Assembly (NCBI RefSeq): GCF_947499585.1
Contig: NZ_CANMOO010000001.1
Coordinates: 744,001-808,000, forward strand
Length of the DNA stretch: 64,000 nucleotides
From: an uncultured Allomuricauda sp.
GTDB taxonomy: Bacteria > Bacteroidota > Bacteroidia > Flavobacteriales > Flavobacteriaceae
Direction of reading: 5' to 3'
Every line of letters starts with the position of its first letter. The stretch's first letter is position 1. The translations under genes were made by a program, and so were the position numbers. The notes below the pieces were generated by a model that had not been told where the DNA came from, did no database searches, and saw only the letters and a program-made list of their open reading frames with translations. Positions 51,978 through 62,571 of the stretch are shown here, one piece after another.

Positions 51978-52703
51978 TGCCTGAATGATAAATATGGTGG
52001 GTCTTTTGTTTAAATCAACATTGATTTCACTCCACTCATGAGCGATTTTAGTTTGTATAAACTCTGTTGGCAGAGTAATGTCGCAAGCAATACATAGTCG
52101 GGTGCTCTTATGTAATACTCTTGTTAATTCTTTTAAAAGCTTATCGTTTCTATAAGGGGTTTCCATAAATATCTGCGATTGTCCTTTCTCTCTAGAAATC
52201 CGCTCTAAATTTTTAATCATTGTTTTGCGCTCTGCGGTATCTATTGGCAAATAGCCGTTAAAAGCAAAGTTTTGTCCATTCATACCACTGGACATCATCG
52301 CCATAAGAATAGAAGAAGGACCTACCAAAGGAACAACTTGTATTCTTTTCTCATGGGCAACCTTAATTACATCAGTACCTGGATCTGCAATTCCTGGGCA
52401 GCCCGCTTCTGATAATATACCCACATTAAACCCATGGATGCAGGGATCTAAATAGGTAGGAATTACTGCAGGATCTGTGAATTTGTTTAAAGGTTGAATA
52501 TGTAAGCTCGGTTGTGACTTACTGGGACTGACCTTTTTTATGAAATGACGTGCTGTCTTTTCATTTTCAACAATATAGTGGTCGGTATTTTCAATAGTCC
52601 TCTTTATGGAAATAGGAAGCACTTCCAAGGGAGCACTATCTCCCAAGGTTGTTGGAATCAAGTAAATTTTACCTAAAACAAGACCCGGTTTTACTTCTTC
52701 CAT
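51975..52703 (-). CDS. RsmI-like SAM-dependent methyltransferase (tetrapyrrole-methylase fold)
   Basis: 242 residues of the class III (tetrapyrrole methylase) fold: KIYLIPTTLGD, GFNVGILSEAGCPGIADPG (SAM loop) and VVPLVGPSSILMAMMSSGMNG. RsmI makes the 2'-O-methyl of C1402 in 16S rRNA. This branch is shorter than E. coli RsmI (286) and lacks its C-terminal part, so the assignment to that site is by fold only. It begins 4 bp after the phosphatase gene. Confidence 0.82.
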   Translation of the reverse strand: MEEVKPGLVLGKIYLIPTTLGDSAPLEVLPISIKRTIENTDHYIVENEKTARHFIKKVSPSKSQPSLHIQPLNKFTDPAVIPTYLDPCIHGFNVGILSEAGCPGIADPGTDVIKVAHEKRIQVVPLVGPSSILMAMMSSGMNGQNFAFNGYLPIDTAERKTMIKNLERISREKGQSQIFMETPYRNDKLLKELTRVLHKSTRLCIACDITLPTEFIQTKIAHEWSEINVDLNKRPTIFIIQA

Positions 52704-52707
52704 TTAT

Positions 52708-53163
52708 TTAGTTTAATTTTTTAACAATTGCTTCGCAAGCGCTGTTAATCATTTGGTAGACTTCCTCAAAGCCATCAACTCCACCGTAATAGGGGTCGGG
52801 CACCTCATTAAAGCCCAGATCTAACTCATCCAATAACAATCTAACCTTTTTTTCATCTTTTTTAGTATTGGCCAGACTTAAAATATTTATAAAATTGCTC
52901 TCATCCATGGCATAGATCAAATCAAACTTCTCAAAATCATTCTTTGAAAATTGCCTACACTTTTGAGTGCTGATATCGATTCCGTGTTTTTTTGCCACAG
53001 CAACGGACCTTTTATCCGGCGGGTTGCCAACATGATATCCTGCAGTCCCAGAGGAATCCACAAGCACGGTATTAGAATCAACTTTGGATTTTAATACGCC
53101 TTCGGCCAAAGGTGATCTGCAGATGTTTCCCAAGCAGACCATTAAAACTTTGGTTTTCATCAA
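52708..53163 (-). CDS. Low-molecular-weight protein-tyrosine phosphatase
   Basis: The P-loop VCLGNICRSPLAEG near the N-terminus carries the nucleophile Cys and phosphate-binding Arg, and VPDPYYGG (about residue 120) the general-acid Asp and the paired Tyr. 151 residues is normal. Bacterial members dephosphorylate tyrosine kinases of capsule export or other proteins; no such kinase is nearby. The start could be either of two adjacent Met codons. It lies 10 bp after dnaA. Confidence 0.92.
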   Translation of the reverse strand: MMKTKVLMVCLGNICRSPLAEGVLKSKVDSNTVLVDSSGTAGYHVGNPPDKRSVAVAKKHGIDISTQKCRQFSKNDFEKFDLIYAMDESNFINILSLANTKKDEKKVRLLLDELDLGFNEVPDPYYGGVDGFEEVYQMINSACEAIVKKLN

Positions 53164-53173
53164 GCTAAAAAGA

Positions 53174-54598
53174 TTAAGAGAATTTTTTGCTCAGGTCTTC
53201 AATATATTTTCTGAACTGTTTATCGGTCTCAGCAAGATTATCAACTGTTTTACAAGCATGCAATACGGTAGCATGGTCTCGTTTTCCAATCTGGGAGCCG
53301 ATACTGGCAAGGGAAGCTTTTGTAAATTTTTTGGCAAAGAACATAGCCAATTGCCTAGCCTGAACAATATGGCGTTTTCTAGTTTTGGATTGCAATGTTG
53401 CAACGTCCATTTCAAAATAGTCAGAAACCACTTTTTGAATATAATCAATAGAGACTTCTCGTTTAGTGTTTTTGACAAACTTCTCTACCACTTGTTGAGC
53501 TAGTTCTAGAGTAATCTCACGTTTGTTAAAAGAGGATTGTGCTATTAATGAAATTATAGCACCTTCCAGTTCCCTGATATTCGATTTTATGTTCTTTGCA
53601 ACATGATCGACTATGTCATCTGGCATTTCTACCCCATCACGGTACAATTTGTTCTTTAAAATAGATATTCTGGTTTCAAAATCAGGACTTTGAAGCTCGG
53701 CAGAAAGTCCCCATTTAAAGCGAGATAATAATCGTTGTTCAATATCTTGCATATCTACAGGTGCCTTATCTGATGTAAGGATAACCTGCTTTCCGTTTTG
53801 GTGCAAGTGATTGAATATATGGAAGAAAACGTCTTGAGTTCCAGATTTACCAGACAAGAATTGTACATCATCAATAATGAGCACATCTATTAGCTGATAA
53901 AAATGAATAAAATCGTTCCTAGTATTCTTTTTTACGGATTCAATATACTGCTGTGTAAATTTTTCAGCAGAAATATATAGTACAGTCTTTTCAGGGTACT
54001 TGTCTTTGATTTCAACTCCAATAGCATGTGCCAAATGTGTTTTACCTAGACCAACACCTCCAAAAACCAACAATGGATTAAAAGAAGTACCGCCAGGTTT
54101 ATTGGCAACTGCCATACCGGCAGACCTTGCAAGCCTGTTAGAATCACCTTCCAAGAAATTCTCGAAATTGTAATTCGGATTTAATTGGGACTCAATCTTT
54201 ATATTTCGAATACCTGGAATCACAAATGGATTCTTCAGCTCAGGACTCTTTGAGGTAATTGGCACATCTAATTCTTGAGGGCCAACAGCAGTACGATTAG
54301 AACTTGGAATCTGTTCTGTGAATGGTTCTTTATTACCGTACTTATTTTCCATTTTGATGATGTAAATAAGTTTCGCGTTACTTCCTAGTTCCTTGGTAAG
54401 AGCCACTTTTAAAAGTTTAACATAATGTTCCTCCAACCACTCATAAAAGAATTTACTGGGTACTTGTATGCTAAGTGCTTTCTCTGTTAGCTTTATAGGC
54501 TTTATAGGCTCAAACCAAGTTTTGAATGCCTGCGGTTGGATATTATCCTTGATAAAAGCCAAACAGTTGTTCCATACGGAATTTGCAGTAACACTCAT
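53174..54598 (-). CDS. dnaA: Chromosomal replication initiator DnaA
   Basis: 474 residues. Domain I (VWNNCLAFIKDNI, about 1-85) is followed by a linker, then AAA+ domain III with Walker A GGVGLGKTHLAH, Walker B LIIDDVQFLSG and sensor regions (LTSDKAPVDM), and domain IV with the DnaA-box-binding signature IGKRDHATVLHACKT. It unwinds oriC in the ATP form. dnaN and recF are not neighbours, and no clear DnaA-box cluster is seen upstream, so oriC is probably elsewhere. Confidence 0.98.
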   Translation of the reverse strand: MSVTANSVWNNCLAFIKDNIQPQAFKTWFEPIKPIKLTEKALSIQVPSKFFYEWLEEHYVKLLKVALTKELGSNAKLIYIIKMENKYGNKEPFTEQIPSSNRTAVGPQELDVPITSKSPELKNPFVIPGIRNIKIESQLNPNYNFENFLEGDSNRLARSAGMAVANKPGGTSFNPLLVFGGVGLGKTHLAHAIGVEIKDKYPEKTVLYISAEKFTQQYIESVKKNTRNDFIHFYQLIDVLIIDDVQFLSGKSGTQDVFFHIFNHLHQNGKQVILTSDKAPVDMQDIEQRLLSRFKWGLSAELQSPDFETRISILKNKLYRDGVEMPDDIVDHVAKNIKSNIRELEGAIISLIAQSSFNKREITLELAQQVVEKFVKNTKREVSIDYIQKVVSDYFEMDVATLQSKTRKRHIVQARQLAMFFAKKFTKASLASIGSQIGKRDHATVLHACKTVDNLAETDKQFRKYIEDLSKKFS

Positions 54599-54803
54599 AA
54601 AAGTTTTTTCCTTAGTTTTTGTTGGTTAGCTTTAAAGCTTTAGACTAAACATCTAAGGGGAATTAGATGCTTATTGGATGCGACAAATATGTGAACAAAT
54701 CTTTGAAAAAAAAAATGATTTTGTGGTTGAATATTCTATTTTTTTTTCGCATGTTTCATTATTGTTAACCAAGCCTCTAAATATATAATTTTTCAGTTAA
54801 TAT

Positions 54804-55202
54804 ATGAGATTAAATTCATTTTCTTTTAGGGTCCGTTATGGAGAAACTGACCAAATGGGTGTCGTGTACCATGGCAACTATGCACAATACCTAGAGATGG
54901 GTAGGGTGGAGTGGTTAAGAGCTTTAGGTATTAGTTATAGGAGCATGGAGGAAAATGGAATCATCCTACCTGTAATTTCCTTACAAATAGATTATAAAAA
55001 ATCTGCGCTTTATGATGATTTACTTACGGTAGAAACAAGTATTCGTAAAAGACCTTTAGTTAAGATTGAATTTGACTACAAAGTCTATAATGAAGCTAGA
55101 GATTTACTGGTCGAAGCAAATACCGTTTTGGCTTTTATGGATAAGAAAACGAATAGACCTATAAAATGCCCTGATTACATTTTGGAAAAACTAGATTTTT
55201 AA
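54804..55202 (+). CDS. Acyl-CoA thioesterase, YbgC/FcbC family (hot-dog fold)
   Basis: 132 residues. The active-site signature YGETDQMGVVYHGNYAQY carries the catalytic Asp (D16), followed by FEMGRVEWL-like EMGRVEWLRALG. The family hydrolyses small acyl-CoA thioesters; in proteobacteria YbgC sits with the Tol-Pal genes, which are absent here. The last 4 bp overlap the convergent YigZ gene. Confidence 0.9.
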   Translation: MRLNSFSFRVRYGETDQMGVVYHGNYAQYLEMGRVEWLRALGISYRSMEENGIILPVISLQIDYKKSALYDDLLTVETSIRKRPLVKIEFDYKVYNEARDLLVEANTVLAFMDKKTNRPIKCPDYILEKLDF

Positions 55203-55810
55203 CCCTTTGTTTTAATTGCAACATGTTGCATCTCTTCAAAGAGTTGTTTGGTTTGAGCTGCTTCACTCTCCCTAACCGAAATAAGTAGAGAGCATTTCAG
55301 TTCCATTTTTTGTGAAACAATGGTAATTCCTTTTTGTTTAATTGAGCGCATTACCTTATCCATTTCTGGGTAACCAAAATGTAATTGAAAGTGGGATTCT
55401 ATTGTTTTTTCAATGATAATAGCACTATCCAAAGCCATTTGGGCAGCTGTACGGTAGGCTTGGATAAGGCCGCCGACCCCAAGTTTAGTACCACCAAAAA
55501 TGCGGACAACAGCAATTAAAACATTGGTGACGTCAAAAGATTGAATCTGTCCATAAATGGGCATTCCTGCCGAGTTATTGGGCTCACCATCATCATTGGC
55601 TCTATAGCTATGTGTCTTTTCTCCCAGTTGCCATGCATAGCATACATGATTGGCGGTATGGTGTTTCTTTCGCAGTGATTCAATTATAGGTTTAACATCA
55701 TCTTCTGAAGAAATAGGAAATGCGTAACCGAAAAACTTACTTTTCCTCTCCTTGAATAGAATTTCAGCAGAAGGGTCTCTTACAGTTTTATAAATATCCT
55801 CTTCGTTCAT
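55199..55810 (-). CDS. YigZ/IMPACT-family protein
   Basis: The N-terminal UPF0029 domain shows RKSKFFGYAFPI, KKHHTANHVCYAWQLG, RANDDGEPNNSAGMPI and VVRIFGGTKLGVGGLIQAYR; a C-terminal ferredoxin-like domain follows (about 135-203). Bacterial members have been linked to translation, as eukaryotic IMPACT is, but the function is unsettled. 203 residues. It shares the base of a TAATG junction with the EamA gene. Confidence 0.9.
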   Translation of the reverse strand: MNEEDIYKTVRDPSAEILFKERKSKFFGYAFPISSEDDVKPIIESLRKKHHTANHVCYAWQLGEKTHSYRANDDGEPNNSAGMPIYGQIQSFDVTNVLIAVVRIFGGTKLGVGGLIQAYRTAAQMALDSAIIIEKTIESHFQLHFGYPEMDKVMRSIKQKGITIVSQKMELKCSLLISVRESEAAQTKQLFEEMQHVAIKTKG

Positions 55811-56673
55811 TAAAATAAGGCTACAAGCGAAATGCTAACAATGGCCAAGGCAATTCCTCCCCAGTTTTTCAAACTTAATTTCTCCTTGAAGATAAGAATT
55901 CCCAATAGGGTAGAGAGCATTACAATAGCGACATTGTTGAGCGTAAAAATAGCTGCGCTATCAAACCCTTCGTTTTGAAGTGCTCGTATCAAAAAGAAAA
56001 TGGAAAAATAATTGGGGACTCCAAGTACAATACCTCCAATAATGTTTCTGAAATTTATTTTCAAAGGTTTTTTTACTGCCTTTATACCAATAAAAACAAA
56101 TCCTGTAAGTGCTGCAAAACCAAAAATCATAGCTGAAAAAATAGCAACTTCTTTAGGGTCTAAATGATTTTCCTGAAAATATTTCATGCTGATGTCTATG
56201 ATGCCTGAACCTAAGAAAACAAGCAACGGCAACAACAAGGCCTTTTTTGAAAGTGCAATGGATTTTTCCTTCATCGAAGCAAAATAAACGGCTGCCAACG
56301 CCAATAGAATTCCAATAATTTGAAATACGGATAGTGATTCCTTGTAAAAAATAACTCCAAAGATCACGGGCATTACTAAAGACATCTTTGTGGCAACAGA
56401 AGCTACAGAAACACCCGCAACTTGTGAGGCTTTGGCCATGAGATTGAATACTAGTATAAAAAAGATCCCCAAAGCCAAGGTTCCTAAAAACCATGATTTG
56501 TTTGCAATCTCATTAAAATTTATATCGCCCTCATATAGTAACATGCCAACCACACATGCAACTACATAATTGGTAATAATCGCATAAAGTGTTTGGATTT
56601 TGTATACATCAAACAATTTAAAAATGACAAAAATTAAACTGGAACAAAGAACACTCAGTGCAAGGTTCAACAT
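55810..56673 (-). CDS. EamA-family transporter
   Basis: The start MLNLALSVLCSSLIF is chosen because its ATG overlaps the stop of the HAD gene (TAATG); upstream Met at 56727 would lie in that gene. 287 residues with ten membrane helices in two EamA repeats; the second ends IFTLNNVAIVMLSTLLGILIFKEKLSLKNWGGIAL. A drug/metabolite exporter by family; the substrate is unknown. Confidence 0.85.
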   Translation of the reverse strand: MLNLALSVLCSSLIFVIFKLFDVYKIQTLYAIITNYVVACVVGMLLYEGDINFNEIANKSWFLGTLALGIFFILVFNLMAKASQVAGVSVASVATKMSLVMPVIFGVIFYKESLSVFQIIGILLALAAVYFASMKEKSIALSKKALLLPLLVFLGSGIIDISMKYFQENHLDPKEVAIFSAMIFGFAALTGFVFIGIKAVKKPLKINFRNIIGGIVLGVPNYFSIFFLIRALQNEGFDSAAIFTLNNVAIVMLSTLLGILIFKEKLSLKNWGGIALAIVSISLVALF

Positions 56674-57275
56674 TATAAATAAGATTTTAATTGGGTAATG
56701 TCTTCCTTGCCTACTTGCAGGTTCCAAACATTTATGCCAATACTGGCTGCGGAGTCTGTATTTTCAAGAGTATCGTCTACAAACAAAGTTTCAGAAGCAA
56801 CTAAATTGTTTTCTTTCAATACAAACTCATAGATTTCTGCATCTGGTTTTCGCATACCCATTTCATAAGAGAGGTAAAACACTTCAAAGGCATTTTTAAA
56901 TCGATTGAACTTTTCCATTCCCATTTGCTGTTTTACATATTCAATATGAATATCATTTGTGTTGCTCAGAAGAAAAAGTCTATAACTGTTTTGTGCGGCC
57001 AAAGTTTCTACAAATTCCAATCTATTATCAGGAAACTCTAACAGGATTGCATTCCATGCATGTATTAAATCTTTCTCAGTAGCTGTGGGAAAATGTTCTG
57101 AAACCTGATTCAGGAAAGCACGGGAACCCATAGAACCCTTTTCATACTCCTTAAATAAAGTATCCAAATCTGGAGTTAGGTTTTTAAAACCGAACTTTTC
57201 CATGGCTTTGGGTGTTACTGATTTATCCAAATCAATAAAAATGTCTCCAAAGTCTAGAATAATGTTTTTAATCAT
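56673..57275 (-). CDS. HAD-superfamily hydrolase (YihX-like)
   Basis: Motif I is IILDFGDIFIDLD (nucleophile D9; the DFG-form found in YihX-type enzymes), motif II FLLSNT, motif III Lys around GMRKPDAEIY, motif IV FVDDTLENTDSA. The small helical cap fits a sugar-phosphate or nucleotide phosphatase. Its start overlaps the end of ribD by 8 bp, and its stop is joined to the EamA start, so ribD-HAD-EamA-YigZ form one operon. The riboflavin pathway has a missing-phosphatase step (5-amino-6-ribitylamino-uracil phosphate) often served by such HAD proteins; a role there is plausible from position only. Confidence 0.85.
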   Translation of the reverse strand: MIKNIILDFGDIFIDLDKSVTPKAMEKFGFKNLTPDLDTLFKEYEKGSMGSRAFLNQVSEHFPTATEKDLIHAWNAILLEFPDNRLEFVETLAAQNSYRLFLLSNTNDIHIEYVKQQMGMEKFNRFKNAFEVFYLSYEMGMRKPDAEIYEFVLKENNLVASETLFVDDTLENTDSAASIGINVWNLQVGKEDITQLKSYL

Positions 57276-58320
57276 TTACAAATATTGATAGTGTGTCAGA
57301 TACAATAGGTTTTGTCTCTAATAGCCTTCCTGAAATTTTGGGCGAGTTAATCCCACTTTTAAATGTTGTTGGTCCCTTAAAAATTCGCGCTTCATCCCAT
57401 AAATTCGCATCAATAAAGGTTTGAAGGGTTTTAGAGCCGCCTTCAATCAGTAAACTTGTAATGGAGTGTTTGCAAAGGACTGAACAAATCTGTTGGGCAA
57501 CAGATACAGAGAAATCAATCAATTCATAATCAACCCCGTCCAAGTATTTTGATGAGTCATCAATTTGAGTAAGCACAATGGTTTTTACTTTGGTATCCAA
57601 AACATGAGAATGTGAAGGAATCTTCAAATCTTTATCCAGAACAACACGTATTGGGTGCTTTCCTTCCCAAGTTCTTACCGTTAGTTTTGGATTATCTGCC
57701 AAGACCGTATTGGTGCCGACTAAAATAGCTTGTTCCTCACTACGCCATTGATGAACCAGTTGTTTAGAGTGCGCATTGGTAATCCATACTGGTTGCGGTT
57801 TCTTTTTTCTCAATATGTCATCTGGCGCAATAAAACCATCTTGGGTCTCGGCCCATTTTAAAATTATGTAAGGGCGCTTTTTTTCTTGGAAACTTAAAAA
57901 CCGTTTATGATGAATTCTACATTCTTTTTCAAGAATACCAACCGTTACTTTACAACCAGATTCTTCCAGTTTTTCAATTCCTTTTCCGGCAACTTTGTCG
58001 TGAGGGTCTTGTAGTCCAATAAAAACCTCCGGAATTTTGTGTTCAATAATAAGATTTGTACATGGAGGGGTTTTACCAAAATGGGAACAAGGTTCTAAGC
58101 TTACATAAAGAGTGGCTTTGGAAAGTAGCTCCTTGTCTTTTACTGAGTTAATGGCGTTTACCTCCGCATGCGCACCACCATATGGACTGGTAAAGCCTTC
58201 CCCAATGATTTGATTTTTGTAAACAACAACACAACCTACCATAGGATTTGGCGCAGTGGTTCCAAGCCCTTTTTTGCCCAGTTGAATGCACCGTAACATG
58301 TATTTTTCGTGTATATTCAC
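57268..58320 (-). CDS. ribD: Bifunctional riboflavin biosynthesis protein RibD
   Basis: The start is probably GTG (58320; VNIHEKYMLRCIQLG); an in-frame ATG lies six codons upstream at 58338, within a -7-like TATTTTTG. The N-terminal deaminase domain has zinc ligands HAEVNAI and PCSHFGKTPPC; the C-terminal reductase domain (about 150-350) has LKWAETQDGFIA, AILVGTNTVLADNPKLTVR and LLIEGGSKTLQTF. It performs deamination then NADPH-dependent reduction of the pyrimidine intermediate of riboflavin. Confidence 0.95.
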   Translation of the reverse strand: MNIHEKYMLRCIQLGKKGLGTTAPNPMVGCVVVYKNQIIGEGFTSPYGGAHAEVNAINSVKDKELLSKATLYVSLEPCSHFGKTPPCTNLIIEHKIPEVFIGLQDPHDKVAGKGIEKLEESGCKVTVGILEKECRIHHKRFLSFQEKKRPYIILKWAETQDGFIAPDDILRKKKPQPVWITNAHSKQLVHQWRSEEQAILVGTNTVLADNPKLTVRTWEGKHPIRVVLDKDLKIPSHSHVLDTKVKTIVLTQIDDSSKYLDGVDYELIDFSVSVAQQICSVLCKHSITSLLIEGGSKTLQTFIDANLWDEARIFKGPTTFKSGINSPKISGRLLETKPIVSDTLSIFVND

Positions 58321-58349
58321 ATCGCAAAAATAGAACAATAAAACACAAT

Positions 58350-58835
58350 ATGGGTGAGGCCATAATAAGGGAAATTACTCCAGATGATAATGCTCAGGTA
58401 GCACAGGTAATTCGCAAAGTTTTGTTGGATTTTGGAGTGCCAAAAGTAGGCACGGCTTATGCAGACAAGGCATTGGATAATATGTATGAGACCTACAATG
58501 CTCCTAACGCAACTTACTTTGTGGTCGAGGATAATGGACAAATTATTGGTTGTGCAGGAATTGCACAATTGGATAATTATGAAGGCAATGTTTGCGAGTT
58601 GCAAAAAATGTATTTATTGGAAGAAGCAAGGGGCAGGGGTTTGGGCTCTAAAATGATTATGGTATGTTTGGAAAAAGCCAAAGAATATGGTTTTGAGCAG
58701 TGCTATTTAGAGACAATGCCATATATGGAAGCTGCCCAAAAACTATATAAAAAGAATGGTTTTGAATACATAGACGCTCCAATGGGGAATACAGGCCATT
58801 ATTCATGCCCGGTTTGGATGCTTAAAAAACTGTAG
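58350..58835 (+). CDS. GNAT-family N-acetyltransferase
   Basis: The start MGEAIIREITPDDNAQVAQVI is chosen; the ORF continues upstream into ribD sequence without homology. 161 residues, acetyl-CoA loop EEARGRGLGSKMI (about 92-104) and CYLETMPYMEAAQKLYKKNGF. The substrate is unknown. Its stop codon is followed 1 bp later by the prmC GTG. Confidence 0.82.
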   Translation: MGEAIIREITPDDNAQVAQVIRKVLLDFGVPKVGTAYADKALDNMYETYNAPNATYFVVEDNGQIIGCAGIAQLDNYEGNVCELQKMYLLEEARGRGLGSKMIMVCLEKAKEYGFEQCYLETMPYMEAAQKLYKKNGFEYIDAPMGNTGHYSCPVWMLKKL

Positions 58836-58836
58836 T

Positions 58837-59691
58837 GTGCTTCTAAAAGAAATCAAGACTATTTTCCATCAAGAATTAGATGTTATTTATCCTAAAGAAG
58901 AAGTTGATGCTTTTTTTTATAGGTTGATAGAGCACTATTTGAAGCTCGATAGGTTTGTATTGGTGCTTCAACCTAATCTTGCAATAACAAAAGAAGAAGA
59001 ACAACCAATTTTTGAAGCGTTAGCAGGGTTGAAGTTGGAAAAACCCTTGCAGTATATTTTGGGTACAGCTCATTTCATGGATTTAGAGCTTAAAGTAAAT
59101 GAAAACGTGCTGATTCCAAGGCCAGAAACTGAGGAATTGGTAGAATGGATTCTTGAGGAATGTCAAGTCAAGCCCAGTCGAGATCTTAAAATATTGGATA
59201 TTGGTACAGGAAGCGGGTGTATTGCAATGGCCTTGGCAAAAGGTCTTCCAAATGCTAAGGTATATGCCTTGGATGTCTCAGAAGAAGCTTTGAAAGTTGC
59301 ACAAGAAAATGCTGAATCTAACCAGGTTGAAATTGAGTTTATTCAAATGGACGTTTTAAACCCCAATAATCTTGAACTTAAGTTTGACATTATTGTTTCT
59401 AACCCGCCATACGTCAGGGAATTGGAAAAACATGAAATCAAGAACAATGTAAAAGCATATGAACCAAGCTTGGCACTTTTTGTTCCGGATGAAGATGCTT
59501 TGTTGTTTTACAGGGCCATCATTGCTTTTGCAGAAAAACACCTTTTAGAAAAAGGGCATTTGTATTTAGAAATCAATCAATATTTAGGAAAGGAGACCAA
59601 AGCACTTTTAGAAGCGCATAATTTTTCAGAAATTGAACTACGTAAAGATCTCTTTGGAAATGATAGAATGCTTAAAGGTAAACTAGATTGA
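58837..59691 (+). CDS. prmC: Peptide-chain-release-factor N5-glutamine methyltransferase
   Basis: Methylates the Gln of the GGQ motif in RF1 and RF2. The GTG start gives MLLKEIKTIFHQELD (residue 1 Val codon) and 284 residues. An N-terminal helical domain is followed by the SAM-binding ILDIGTGSGCIAMALAK and the catalytic NPPY (SNPPYVRELE). It follows the GNAT gene with almost no gap and precedes the LOG gene by 1 bp. Confidence 0.95.
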   Translation: MLLKEIKTIFHQELDVIYPKEEVDAFFYRLIEHYLKLDRFVLVLQPNLAITKEEEQPIFEALAGLKLEKPLQYILGTAHFMDLELKVNENVLIPRPETEELVEWILEECQVKPSRDLKILDIGTGSGCIAMALAKGLPNAKVYALDVSEEALKVAQENAESNQVEIEFIQMDVLNPNNLELKFDIIVSNPPYVRELEKHEIKNNVKAYEPSLALFVPDEDALLFYRAIIAFAEKHLLEKGHLYLEINQYLGKETKALLEAHNFSEIELRKDLFGNDRMLKGKLD

Positions 59692-59692
59692 T

Positions 59693-60274
59693 ATGGACAG
59701 TATTGCGGTTTTTTGTGGAAGCAGTGAAGGGAATGACTCTGATGTGATAAATGCGGCCTTTCAATTAGGTGAGCATTTAGCTACCAAGGACATCAGCTTA
59801 GTTTATGGTGGAGCCAAAGTAGGATTAATGGGTCAAGTGGCCGATGGTGTCCTAGCCCAAAATGGTAAGGCAATAGGTGTGATACCTGATTTCCTAAAAC
59901 GAAAGGAAGTTTTTCATCCCAATATTACCGAATTGATCATAGTGGAAACCATGCACGAAAGAAAATTGAAAATGCACGAACTGTCCAATGGTTTTATTGC
60001 CCTTCCTGGAGGGTATGGTACTTTGGAAGAACTATTTGAAATCATAACCTGGGGACAACTCGGACTGCATCAAAAGCCTATTGGAATATTGAATGCAAAA
60101 GGTTTTTTTGATTCTATGCTTCAGTTTTTGGATACAATGGTGACCAATGGATTCTTAAAACAAGAAAATCGAGATATGCTATTGATTGAGGATACCCCAA
60201 AAAATCTTTTGGCAAAAATGAAAGCATATAAACCTACTGCGGTTCCAAAATGGATTGTAAAAGAACAAACATAG
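59693..60274 (+). CDS. LOG-family (TIGR00730) nucleotide phosphoribohydrolase
   Basis: 193 residues with the lysine-decarboxylase-like Rossmann fold: FCGSSEGND, LVYGGAKVGLMGQ, MHERKLKM and the catalytic PGGYGTLEELFE. LOG proteins hydrolyse cytokinin- or AMP-type ribotides (N-glycosidic bond), releasing ribose 5-phosphate; older names as lysine decarboxylase are wrong. It abuts ligA. Confidence 0.92.
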   Translation: MDSIAVFCGSSEGNDSDVINAAFQLGEHLATKDISLVYGGAKVGLMGQVADGVLAQNGKAIGVIPDFLKRKEVFHPNITELIIVETMHERKLKMHELSNGFIALPGGYGTLEELFEIITWGQLGLHQKPIGILNAKGFFDSMLQFLDTMVTNGFLKQENRDMLLIEDTPKNLLAKMKAYKPTAVPKWIVKEQT

Positions 60275-62271
<1,997 letters not shown>

Positions 62272-62272
<1 letters not shown>

Positions 62273-62571
62273 TGGTACCAGAAACTCTTGAAGCGTTTAG
62301 AGATACTCTGGTTAAAGCTACTCCCTCTGTGGATTGGTCCCCAGCATTACAATCAATTTGGTGGGCAGCTAAGGGGAATTGGAATGCTTCTCATGATATT
62401 GCCCAAGATTTACACACAAAAATAGGAAGTCGAATTCATGCATATTTACATAGGTTGGAAGGAGACGATTGGAATGCGGGGTATTGGTACAGGCAAGCTA
62501 ATGTGCCTTTTCCTAAATGTAGTCTTGAAGGGGAATTACAAAAACTGATAGAGTCTGTTTTAGAACACTAA
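62272..62571 (+). CDS. Small conserved hypothetical protein coupled to ligA
   Basis: 99 residues with a Trp- and His-rich, conserved-looking core: SIWWAAKGNWNASHDIAQD, RIHAYLHRLEGDDWNAGYWYRQA. Similar WW..KG.W..AH and AYLHR..GD..NA.YWYRRA proteins occur in many bacterial phyla; I know no function. It begins within the ligA stop (TGATG), so it is translated with ligA. Its 3' end overlaps the convergent gene by 4 bp. Confidence 0.7.

Noticed and set aside
54599..54803. Origin of replication next to dnaA
   Set aside because: No cluster of TTATNCACA-type boxes is visible and dnaN is not adjacent; only ordinary AT-rich promoter sequence.
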